Positions 1 through 5,606 of a DNA stretch of 6,941 nucleotides are shown here, piece after piece; within the stretch, counting starts at the first letter, position 1; every line of letters starts with the position of its first letter. Below the pieces are notes generated by a model. That model saw nothing but the letters and a program-made list of their open reading frames with translations. It searched no databases and had not been told where the DNA came from. The DNA is from Xanthobacteraceae bacterium (GTDB lineage: Bacteria > Pseudomonadota > Alphaproteobacteria > Rhizobiales > Xanthobacteraceae), in contig JASHYD010000867.1 in assembly GCA_030043175.1 (NCBI GenBank), positions 1 through 6,941 of the forward strand, written 5' to 3'. The position numbers and the translations under genes are program-made.

Positions 1-257
1 GGCTTCCGGTCCCGCACAACCTTCGCGGCCACTGCCCAAGCAAGTTCTTTGAAATTGGCTGGTCGGCGGTTCTGATCGATGATCGTCTCCATCAACACGG
101 CGAAGGCTTCCTCCTCCTCCCCTGGCGTGAGCTTGAGCGCAGATGGGGCGCGAAACTCGCCGTTCGTTTTATGTGCGATCATGTCGGGGTCCATGTCGAG
201 GTCGCTAGCCGACGCTTGACGACGCTCGTTGTAACTCCTTGAAATCAAATGATCCAT
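1..257 (-). CDS. Partial hypothetical protein (C-terminus beyond left edge)
   Basis: Reading the complement from an ATG at 257 gives 85 codons without a stop, ending at the window edge, so the C-terminus is missing. Further in-frame ATGs lie at 194 (MDPDM...) and 182. None of them has a good ribosome binding site at normal distance, so the start is uncertain; an AAGGAG at 237-242 lies inside the longest version and is too far from the ATG at 194. The visible protein is hydrophilic, with an acidic stretch (PGEEEEAF) followed by a probable amphipathic helical part (FKELAWAVAAKVV). No signal peptide or membrane segment is visible. I do not recognise the family. It lies downstream of the tRNA on the same strand. 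Codon choice is compatible with coding, but a chance open frame in high-GC DNA is possible. Confidence 0.45.
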   Translation of the reverse strand, partial: MDHLISRSYNERRQASASDLDMDPDMIAHKTNGEFRAPSALKLTPGEEEEAFAVLMETIIDQNRRPANFKELAWAVAAKVVRDRK

Positions 258-338
258 GTCGATGCTAGATTCGACATGGGGCCGGCGTCTCCAGATGAGG
301 GCCGGCGCGAAAGATCCTTGTATTTCAAGTCATTAGCT

Positions 339-415
339 TGGTAGCGGAGGAGGGATTTGAACCCCCGACACACGGATTATGATTCCGCCGCTCTGACCAA
401 CTGAGCTACTCCGCC
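339..415 (-). tRNA. tRNA-Met (anticodon CAT), elongator type
   Basis: The complement of 415 to 339 folds as a complete 77-nt cloverleaf. The acceptor stem is GGCGGAG/CTCCGCT (first pair a G-U wobble), the D arm is GCTC/GAGC, and the anticodon stem GCGGA/TCCGT encloses the loop ATCATAA with CAT at positions 34-36. The T arm is GGGGG/CCCTC around TTCAAAT, and the 3' CCA is encoded (339-341). The wobble first pair does not match the C1-A72 mismatch of initiator tRNA, and the anticodon arm lacks the three G-C pairs of an initiator, so this is the elongator. A CAT anticodon can also belong to the lysidine-modified tRNA-Ile2, but the body matches the rhizobial elongator tRNA-Met as I remember it. 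Confidence 0.96.
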
Positions 416-420
416 GTTAC

Positions 421-435
421 GTGCCTAAAGGGCAC
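421..435 (-). other. Short hairpin in the tRNA-Met leader
   Basis: GTGCC (421-425) and GGCAC (431-435) pair around a 5-nt loop. In the transcript this small stem ends 6 nt before the mature tRNA 5' end. It could help present the RNase P cleavage site or mark a processing point; it could also be chance, since the stem is only 5 bp. Confidence 0.3.
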
Positions 436-491
436 ACCCCTCGTCGGCTCCGGGCGCGCCAATTGCGCTTCTGGCGTCGGGCCGTGGACGG

Positions 492-520
492 ATATAAGGA
501 GCGTGCCGAAAAAGTGTCAA
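492..520 (-). promoter_or_regulatory. Sigma-70-type promoter for the tRNA-Met gene
   Basis: On the minus strand a perfect TTGACA (515-520) is followed after exactly 17 bp by TTATAT (492-497), close to the vegetative consensus. Transcription would start near 485 and give a leader of about 70 nt before the tRNA 5' end at 415, to be removed by RNase P. The -35 box and spacing are strong; the start site is inferred. Confidence 0.7.
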
Positions 521-793
521 GCCGTGTATTTCGGGGCCGTCTCCCGGCAGTTGCGCGAAAGATGCACTGTGCGGCCGGTCTGAACCACAATCCCGATCCG
601 CTGCGACCGCGCGAGCGGAAATCTGTCCGGCGGGCGGCGGATGCAAAGACCCGAGGAGGGAACAGAGCGCTGAACTTTGCCAGCGCTCTGGAGTTGGTTG
701 CACGCCAAACTATTTGTTGGCACGAGAGACGATCAGAGCGCGCGCGGGGAGAGAACACGAACCTCCCGTTTCATCTGAGGTTGCACCCGCAAA
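521..793. other. Intergenic region between the tRNA promoter and the DUF3775 gene
   Basis: No convincing gene was found here. A long open frame on the plus strand that runs into the next gene reads as low-complexity Arg/Ala-rich sequence typical of chance frames in GC-rich DNA. The stretch must hold the promoter of the DUF3775 gene, but no clear -35/-10 pair was recognised. Its one distinct element is the perfect inverted repeat at 663-690. Confidence 0.5.
663..690. repeat. Perfect 10-bp inverted repeat (hairpin)
   Basis: CAGAGCGCTG (663-672) and CAGCGCTCTG (681-690) are exact reverse complements around an 8-nt spacer, AACTTTGC. It lies 103 bp upstream of the DUF3775 start codon. No T-run follows on either strand, so it is not a standard intrinsic terminator. 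It may be an operator or a 5' leader hairpin. Confidence 0.6.
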
Positions 794-1219
794 ATGGCCG
801 ATATCGACACCGAGCTATCCGTTTCCCTAGAAAAGGTCTGCTTCGTTATCGCGAAGGCGCGCGAATTCGAGGCCAAAGAAGCGCCCAACATACCTGACGA
901 AGCCTCCAATCCAAGTGACGATCGGATGATCGAGGTGCTTGAGGACCGTCCTAGCGAGGACGCCGTGCTTCAGGAACTGCGCAGCATCATCGGCGGCATG
1001 AGCGAAGACGAGCAGATCGACCTTGTCGCACTGGCCTGGCTGGGGCGCGGCGATGCCGGAGCGGAGGGTTGGCAGGAACTGCGCAGCGAAGCCGCGCGAG
1101 CACACAACCGGCGCACCGCTTCATATCTTCTGGCGATGCCGCTCCTACCTACCTACCTTCAGGATGCTCTCGCGGAACTTGGCCTCTCGTGCGAGGAGTT
1201 TGAGAAGGAAAGCCTCTGA
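794..1219 (+). CDS. DUF3775 domain-containing protein
   Basis: This encodes a 141-residue acidic, soluble protein with no signal peptide or membrane segment, so probably cytoplasmic. The N-terminal part (residues 7-28, ELSVSLEKVCFVIAKAREFE) and the C-terminal domain (about 60-134) match my memory of the DUF3775 family in rhizobia. The most telling stretches are SEDEQIDLVALAWLGRG at 70-86 and ARAHNRRTASYLL at 101-113. The family has no established function that I know of. The length is normal for it. The start is supported by the conserved N-terminus; a GAGG at 777-780 lies 13 nt before the ATG, a little far for a ribosome binding site. It appears to be a single-gene unit, with 184 bp before the bamA-like start. 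Three tandem CCTA copies plus CCT (1144-1158) sit in the coding sequence. Confidence 0.85.
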   Translation: MADIDTELSVSLEKVCFVIAKAREFEAKEAPNIPDEASNPSDDRMIEVLEDRPSEDAVLQELRSIIGGMSEDEQIDLVALAWLGRGDAGAEGWQELRSEAARAHNRRTASYLLAMPLLPTYLQDALAELGLSCEEFEKESL

Positions 1220-1232
1220 CAACGGACCGTTG
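1220..1232. repeat. 13-bp odd palindrome after the DUF3775 stop
   Basis: CAACGG-A-CCGTTG begins immediately after the TGA at 1217-1219. As RNA it makes only a short stem, and no T-run follows. As duplex DNA it is a perfect dyad, possibly a protein-binding site in the region leading to the bamA-like gene. It may be chance. Confidence 0.3.
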
Positions 1233-1392
1233 CCTGCATTTAGCGAAGCGAATACTGACTGGACTTCCCTCCGTTCAATCCGGTTAAAGTGGCGCTAATC
1301 CGCCCTTTCCTAACCCGACACCGCAAGCGGAGGTGGAAGTCCTCGCGCAAAAAAATCACGCTTCGGCCGCTTTTCCGAACGTAATGTGCGGG

Positions 1393-1398
1393 AAAGGA
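1393..1398 (+). promoter_or_regulatory. Ribosome binding site for the bamA-like gene, favouring a GTG start
   Basis: AAAGGA ends 5 nt before an in-frame GTG at 1404. The GTG at 1386 lies upstream of this site and the ATG at 1449 is about 50 nt away with no comparable site, so the site points to 1404 as the start. Confidence 0.55.
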
Positions 1399-1403
1399 AT
1401 TTC

Positions 1404-3764
1404 GTGCGGCTGAGAGCTTGGTCAGGGGGCGGTACCGGACCTGCTGGAATGCGCCTGCTTCGTGCAACCGTGCTATCTGCGCTCGCGCTTTCCAGTGCCG
1501 CCGCATCCGAGCCGACGATCGTGGTTGAGGGCAATCGCCGCGTCGACGCGCAGGCCATCCGCGAACGCTTCCATCCTTCGTCGGACGGGCTGACCCCGGC
1601 CGCAATCGACGGCGCACTGAAGGAACTTTATCGGACCGGTCTATTTGAGGAAGTGAATATTATCCGGTCCGGCACGCGGCTTATCGTTACCGTCGTTGAA
1701 GCGCCGCTGATCGAGCATCTGCAGTTCGAGGGCAATAAGCAGGTCAAGGACAACGATCTCGCCAACGAGATCGGTCTCAAGCCACGCAGCGCGATGACCA
1801 AAGCGGCGGTGCGTGAGGATGTGGCGCGCATCGTTGAGACCTATCACCGAAACGGCCATTACCAGGTTGAGGTAAATCCGACTACGACGGCTCGTGGCGA
1901 CGGACGCGTCGATCTTATTTTCGAGATCCGGGAAGGCCCCAAGACCGGCGTCAAGCGCATCGCTTTTCTCGGCAGCCACGAATTCGGCGAGTCGCGCTTG
2001 AAAGGTGTCGTCAAGACCACCGAGTCCGGCTGGTTCTCCTTTCTCAAGACCAACGACGTCTACGATCCTGACCGCGTAGACAACGATGCCGAGCTGGTGC
2101 GGCGTTTCTACGCGAAAAACGGGTTTGCCGATGCGCATGTGTCGGTGGCCGCGGCATACGATCCGGCCCAGCAGGGCTTCACCCTCACCTTCACCATCCA
2201 TGAAGGCGTGCGCTACCGACTCGGCACGATCGAAATCCAATCCCGCGTTGCGGCGCTCGATGGCGCCTCTGTGCGCGATGTCATGCACCTCGCTCAAGGA
2301 CAAGTGTTTGACGGCGAGGCGATCGACAAGGCGGCCAATGCGATTGCAGTGGCGGCCGGAAAGCGCGGATTTCCGTTCGTCGATGTGCGCCCCCATGCCA
2401 ACCGCAACTCCGCAGCCAACACCATCAACGTCGTCTTCACGCTTGATGATGGCCCGCGCCGCTACATCGAGCGAATTAACATCCACGGCAATACGGTCAC
2501 GCGCGACGAGGTGATCCGGCGCGAATTCGACGTCGCCGAAGGCGACGCTTACAATCGCGGCCTGATTGATGCCGCCGAGCGGCGTGTGAAGCAGCTCGCA
2601 CCGTTCAAATCGGTAAAGATCATGGCCGAAGACGGCTCGACGCCGGATCGGGTGGTGCTCGACGTCGATGTCCAGGAACAGCAAACCGGCGATTTTTCGT
2701 TTTCTGGCGGCTATTCGACATCCGTCGGCATCATCGGTGAGGTCACAGTTTCCGAACGGAACTTTCTTGGCCTTGGCCAATACGTGAAAGCGTCTGTTGC
2801 GATCGGTCAGTACCTGCGCAGTGGCGGAGTGTCGTTCGTGGAGCCCTATTTCCTGGGCGAGCGCATGGCGGTCGGGCTCGACTTGTTCTTCAAGGAGACA
2901 CTCACCAATCCCTACCAATCCTACGGCAGCGAAAGCTACGGCACAGGCATCAAAGTGGGCGCGCCCTTGATAGATGGGGTGACCAGCGAAGCCCGCTACT
3001 CGCTGGTCAACCAGAGCGTATCGCTCGATCCGACGCTGATGGCGTGCGTCCCGCCGAATGCCTCGACCGCCTGCCCGTCCGTTGCCGTCAAACAGGCCGT
3101 GCTCGATGGCCCCCAATGGGTGTCGACCATCGGATCGACCCTCGCTTATTCGTCGCTCGACAATCCCAAGAACCCGCATGAAGGCCTGCGTGCGGAACTC
3201 CGCCAAGACGTGGCCACTCTCCCCGGTACTGCGGATTTCCTGAGGACCACCGGGGACGTGCGCTACTACCATGATCTCGGCGATGATGTCGTCAGCCTGG
3301 TGCGCGCGCAGGGCGGATACATCATGCCTTATGGCGGGCAGACGCTACCGCTTATGAGCAGCTTCTTTGGCGGGCCGCAACTCGTGCGCGGATTTGCCGT
3401 CAACGGCTTCGGCCCGCGCGATGTCACGCCCGGCACCACCCAGGACAATATCGGCGGCAGCCGTTACTGGACGACCTCTGCGGAGCTGCAGTCTCCCATA
3501 CCAGGGTTGCCGCCGGAGATCGCCTTAAAGGCGGCGGTCTTCGCCGACGCCGGAAGCCTGTGGGGTTATCGCGGCGCAACGTCGTTTCCGTCATTGTCGC
3601 AGTCGCTGACCGTTGCAGACTCGCAGCAGGTCCGTTCGTCCCTCGGCTCCAGTCTGATCTGGGACTCGCCATTCGGCGCCCTCCGCCTCGACTATGCTTA
3701 CCCGACCAGCAAGGCCAGCACCGACATCACGCAGCGTTTGCATTTTGGGGTCGGCGCATTCTGA
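1404..3764 (+). CDS. bamA: BamA/Omp85-family outer membrane protein assembly factor, stand-alone copy
   Basis: The 786-residue product has BamA architecture and near-normal length. BamA is the outer-membrane core of the BAM complex, which folds and inserts beta-barrel proteins delivered through the periplasm. A signal peptide (about 1-34: Arg-rich start, core ATVLSALALSSAAA) is followed by five POTRA domains at roughly 39-99, 100-178, 179-267, 269-349 and 351-430, several starting with an xIxxxGNxxV-like strand (e.g. IVVEGNRRV). The 16-stranded barrel spans about 435-786. The Omp85 signature VRGF is at 661-664, and the last residue is Phe, as in outer-membrane barrel signals. The only two cysteines, 548 and 557, probably lie in one extracellular loop and could form a disulfide. 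Alternative starts are GTG 1386 and ATG 1449. The rseP/lpxD/fabZ neighbours of the usual bamA are absent, so this is likely a paralogue. TamA is less likely because it has three POTRA domains. Confidence 0.92.
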   Translation: MRLRAWSGGGTGPAGMRLLRATVLSALALSSAAASEPTIVVEGNRRVDAQAIRERFHPSSDGLTPAAIDGALKELYRTGLFEEVNIIRSGTRLIVTVVEAPLIEHLQFEGNKQVKDNDLANEIGLKPRSAMTKAAVREDVARIVETYHRNGHYQVEVNPTTTARGDGRVDLIFEIREGPKTGVKRIAFLGSHEFGESRLKGVVKTTESGWFSFLKTNDVYDPDRVDNDAELVRRFYAKNGFADAHVSVAAAYDPAQQGFTLTFTIHEGVRYRLGTIEIQSRVAALDGASVRDVMHLAQGQVFDGEAIDKAANAIAVAAGKRGFPFVDVRPHANRNSAANTINVVFTLDDGPRRYIERINIHGNTVTRDEVIRREFDVAEGDAYNRGLIDAAERRVKQLAPFKSVKIMAEDGSTPDRVVLDVDVQEQQTGDFSFSGGYSTSVGIIGEVTVSERNFLGLGQYVKASVAIGQYLRSGGVSFVEPYFLGERMAVGLDLFFKETLTNPYQSYGSESYGTGIKVGAPLIDGVTSEARYSLVNQSVSLDPTLMACVPPNASTACPSVAVKQAVLDGPQWVSTIGSTLAYSSLDNPKNPHEGLRAELRQDVATLPGTADFLRTTGDVRYYHDLGDDVVSLVRAQGGYIMPYGGQTLPLMSSFFGGPQLVRGFAVNGFGPRDVTPGTTQDNIGGSRYWTTSAELQSPIPGLPPEIALKAAVFADAGSLWGYRGATSFPSLSQSLTVADSQQVRSSLGSSLIWDSPFGALRLDYAYPTSKASTDITQRLHFGVGAF

Positions 3765-4132
3765 GGTCGTATCGAACCATCGTGGGGGGCTAAAGCGAAG
3801 CGTGCCCACTGCAGCCGCCAGTACGCATGGGGCTTTGGCCAACCTTTTGCGATTTTTCGGCTGATTCGGTCCCAAATCGGCCGTCCGGCTTGCGTTCGTA
3901 AATCACGGGAGCCATCCCGCCGTCCTTGGCCGGTTCAGAACGGCTTGGCCACGCCTTACCTGTGGCGGAGCCGCGACATTTCTGCAACACCGGGGCAAAT
4001 AGTGCGCCCGGCCAACATTGGATCAATTTTGTGCATCTGCTCTTGATCCTGCCGCTTTGGTTAGCTCTCGCGGCGTGGGGAAGCACGTCACGAGCAGGTT
4101 TCTGGACTCATAGCATCGGTTTCGGACAGAGC

Positions 4133-4163
4133 GCGGGACCGGGGAGGGCCTTTTTGGTCCCGC
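4133..4163. repeat. 8-bp inverted repeat with an internal competing hairpin
   Basis: GCGGGACC (4133-4140) pairs exactly with GGTCCCGC (4156-4163) around 15 nt. Within that span GGGCC-TTTTT-GGTCC can form an alternative stem with one G-T pair that uses part of the same right arm, so the two folds exclude each other. No T-run follows. It may be a terminator remnant or an RNA leader element for the gene at 4360. Confidence 0.4.
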
Positions 4164-4243
4164 AGCGTGATCGAGACCCCGTGCGCCGGCCAGACCACCA
4201 ATGAGCTGCCGGAAGCTCGGTCCGGTGCCAACGGCTGAGATCG

Positions 4244-4277
4244 CACTCCCTCCGACCCCCGTTGCTTGTGGGGAGTG
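4244..4277. repeat. 7-bp inverted repeat upstream of the MetA-type gene
   Basis: CACTCCC (4244-4250) pairs with GGGAGTG (4271-4277). A competing inner stem CCCC (4257-4260) with GGGG (4270-4273) overlaps the right arm. It lies 82 bp before the start codon of the downstream gene. A leader RNA fold is possible; GC-rich chance pairing is also possible. Confidence 0.3.
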
Positions 4278-4345
4278 AGGAGTGGGCGGTCGCAGTCGGG
4301 GCAGTTGATGTTCGCATGGCGCCCGCTTCGCGCACGCTTAGTGTT

Positions 4346-4350
4346 GGAGG
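4346..4350 (+). promoter_or_regulatory. Ribosome binding site of the MetA-type barrel gene
   Basis: GGAGG, extended by further Gs, stands 9 nt before the ATG at 4360. It is the clearest ribosome binding site in the window and fixes this start. Confidence 0.75.
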
Positions 4351-4359
4351 GGGACGCAC

Positions 4360-5400
4360 ATGACAAGTAAATCAATGACATTGACGGCGGCCTGCCTGCT
4401 CGCCGGCAACATGTTCGGCTGGCAAGCGGCGGCGATCGCTGGGTCTGACAATAGCAGCGATACTTACGCGGGCGACTACACGGGAGGGTCACTTCCGACC
4501 GGAACGTTTATCGCCTTTCAGTACGCAGGTTTTGCTCACTCCAACGCCTTCGTCGACACGTCAGGAAACCAAGTCGCGAACTCGCATGCCAATGTATGGG
4601 AAGAATTTACGAGATTCGCTTATCTCACTCAGCTCGGCGGGCATCCCTTCGTCATTGAAGCAGAGGTGCCGTTCGCAACACTGACGAATGCAAGTGTCCC
4701 GGGGTTCCCAAACAACGAAGCAGCAGGCGGGTTTGCGGACCCGGTGATTCACTTGACCTATTTTTTCATCTCCGATGCGCAAACCCAGCGCTGGCTCGGT
4801 CTCACAAATTACCTGTATGTGCCCTACGGAAACTACGATAACACGAAACTAATCAACGTCGCGACGCCGCATCAATTCACGGACGTTCCCCAGATCGGCT
4901 ATACGGAGGGCCTCGGGAAATTCTCACCGGCTTTGAAAGGCTTCTTCTTTGATCTCGTCGCCAACGCGTCATTCCATACCGATGGCGACAGTCCTCTCAA
5001 CTTCGCAAATACGCCCAGCATTTTGGGCCCCGGTACGCTAACTTACGACAAGTTAACTCAAAGCACCTCTTACGATATCAAAGCTTTTATGCGCTACGAA
5101 CCCATGACGTTTGCATTCATCGCCCTCGGCATAGAGAAGTCATGGGGCGGCGAGCAAACCCTCATCAACGGCAGATTTACGGTGCCGGGGACGCCTATCG
5201 TTGTACCCCAGAACCCCTTGCCTTTTAGCGAGGATGATTACCTGCGGGGCCATCTGCAATTCCAGTTTCCGCTCGCTCGGGATTTTGCGGTCGCGGCCGA
5301 CGTCTTTCACGACTTCACCAGGATAGGCGGGTTCAAGGAGGATATTGGCGCCGAAATTCGCCTGACAAAGTTCTTCTTTCCGCAGCCGCCTTCCAAATAG
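4360..5400 (+). CDS. Outer-membrane beta-barrel transporter, phenol-degradation MetA type (PF13557-like)
   Basis: The product has 346 residues. A signal peptide of about 27 residues (MTSKS, core MTLTAACLLAG, cleavage after AAAIA) precedes an aromatic-rich protein with alternating hydrophobic and polar residues, as in a barrel. The stretch GTFIAFQYAGFAHSNAF near the mature N-terminus and FAVAADVFHDFTRIGGFKEDIGAEIRLTKFFF at the end resemble, from memory, the putative MetA-pathway-of-phenol-degradation family often annotated simply as transporter. Related proteins are thought to pass hydrophobic aromatic compounds through the outer membrane; nothing here identifies the substrate, and no catabolic genes are in the window. 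The mature protein has no cysteines. By eye its codons are less GC-rich than those of bamA (ACT, TTA, AAA and CAA are frequent), which may reflect transfer. It appears to be a single-gene unit. Confidence 0.82.
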   Translation: MTSKSMTLTAACLLAGNMFGWQAAAIAGSDNSSDTYAGDYTGGSLPTGTFIAFQYAGFAHSNAFVDTSGNQVANSHANVWEEFTRFAYLTQLGGHPFVIEAEVPFATLTNASVPGFPNNEAAGGFADPVIHLTYFFISDAQTQRWLGLTNYLYVPYGNYDNTKLINVATPHQFTDVPQIGYTEGLGKFSPALKGFFFDLVANASFHTDGDSPLNFANTPSILGPGTLTYDKLTQSTSYDIKAFMRYEPMTFAFIALGIEKSWGGEQTLINGRFTVPGTPIVVPQNPLPFSEDDYLRGHLQFQFPLARDFAVAADVFHDFTRIGGFKEDIGAEIRLTKFFFPQPPSK

Positions 5401-5407
5401 GCCGCCT

Positions 5408-5449
5408 CCCATCCTCGCTGATTTCAGCGACATGATAACGTCGGATGGG
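5408..5449. repeat. Nested inverted repeats after the MetA-type gene
   Basis: An outer stem, CCCATCC (5408-5414) with GGATGGG (5443-5449), encloses an inner stem, TCGCTGA (5415-5421) with TCAGCGA (5424-5430). The inner stem abuts the left outer arm, and 12 nt separate it from the right arm. Both are perfect 7-bp matches, beginning 8 nt after the stop codon. There is no T-run, so it is not a standard intrinsic terminator. It could stabilise the mRNA 3' end, assist termination or be a protein-binding site. Confidence 0.5.
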
Positions 5450-5577
5450 CGCAGAAGCGGCTGCTGTAGGGACGAAACCCGAGTGCGGTTGCCACGGGCC
5501 CCCTCAACAGCCGCAATGATTTAAGTCAGCACGAACCCGCCTTGGTAGGCCTGGCGGCGGCTGCAACTCGACATTTG

Positions 5578-5606
5578 TTGACTGAGCTCACAATTGCTGG
5601 TTGCTT
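5578..5606 (+). promoter_or_regulatory. Weak promoter candidate upstream of the cysteine-rich protein gene
   Basis: TTGACT (5578-5583) matches a -35 box at five of six positions, and 17 bp later comes TTGCTT (5601-5606), a poor -10. The 8-bp palindrome TGAGCTCA (5583-5590) and CAATTG (5591-5596) lie in the spacer and could be operator sequence. If this is the promoter, the transcript would begin after 5606 and the protein would start at the ATG at 5631 or 5655. Confidence 0.25.

Larger units (their letters stand above)
3765..4359. other. Long intergenic region with no convincing gene
   Basis: These 595 bp separate the bamA-like gene from the MetA-type barrel gene. Short open frames exist on both strands (for example 3926-4204 plus from a TTG, and 3790-4086 minus), but none has a good start signal or a recognisable domain. 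Some may be remnants of decayed genes. No clear intrinsic terminator follows the bamA-like stop. Recognisable structure is limited to inverted repeats: 4133-4163, a GAGCT/AGCTC stem at 4203-4218 and a CACTCCC/GGGAGTG stem at 4244-4277. No clear promoter for the downstream gene was identified. Confidence 0.5.

Noticed and set aside
278..308. GCCGGC repeats downstream of the tRNA as an intrinsic terminator
   Set aside because: The 6-bp palindrome occurs twice and can pair, but no T-run follows on the minus strand.
718..733. Possible sigma-54 site starting TGGCACG
   Set aside because: The -24 half matches, but the -12 half lacks TTGC at the required spacing.
421..897. Plus-strand open frame of 158 codons overlapping the DUF3775 start
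   Set aside because: It is Arg/Ala-rich, lacks a ribosome binding site, contains the antisense tRNA leader and promoter, and overlaps a recognisable gene in another frame.
1144..1158. CCTA tetranucleotide repeat inside the DUF3775 gene, a possible phase-variation tract
   Set aside because: Fewer than four copies; too short for credible slippage, and the frame is intact.
1641..3272. Minus-strand open frame of 543 codons inside the bamA-like gene
   Set aside because: It lies wholly antisense to a protein with clear Omp85 features; such long shadows are common opposite GC-rich genes.
4393..4395. Cysteine at residue 12 of the MetA-type protein as a lipobox
   Set aside because: The preceding residues (TAA) lack Leu at -3, the position is too early, and a normal signal peptidase I site follows later.
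4088..4492. Minus-strand frame with a CPDC pattern resembling a zinc ribbon
   Set aside because: Only one CxxC is present, the frame runs across the start of the barrel gene, and there is no start signal.
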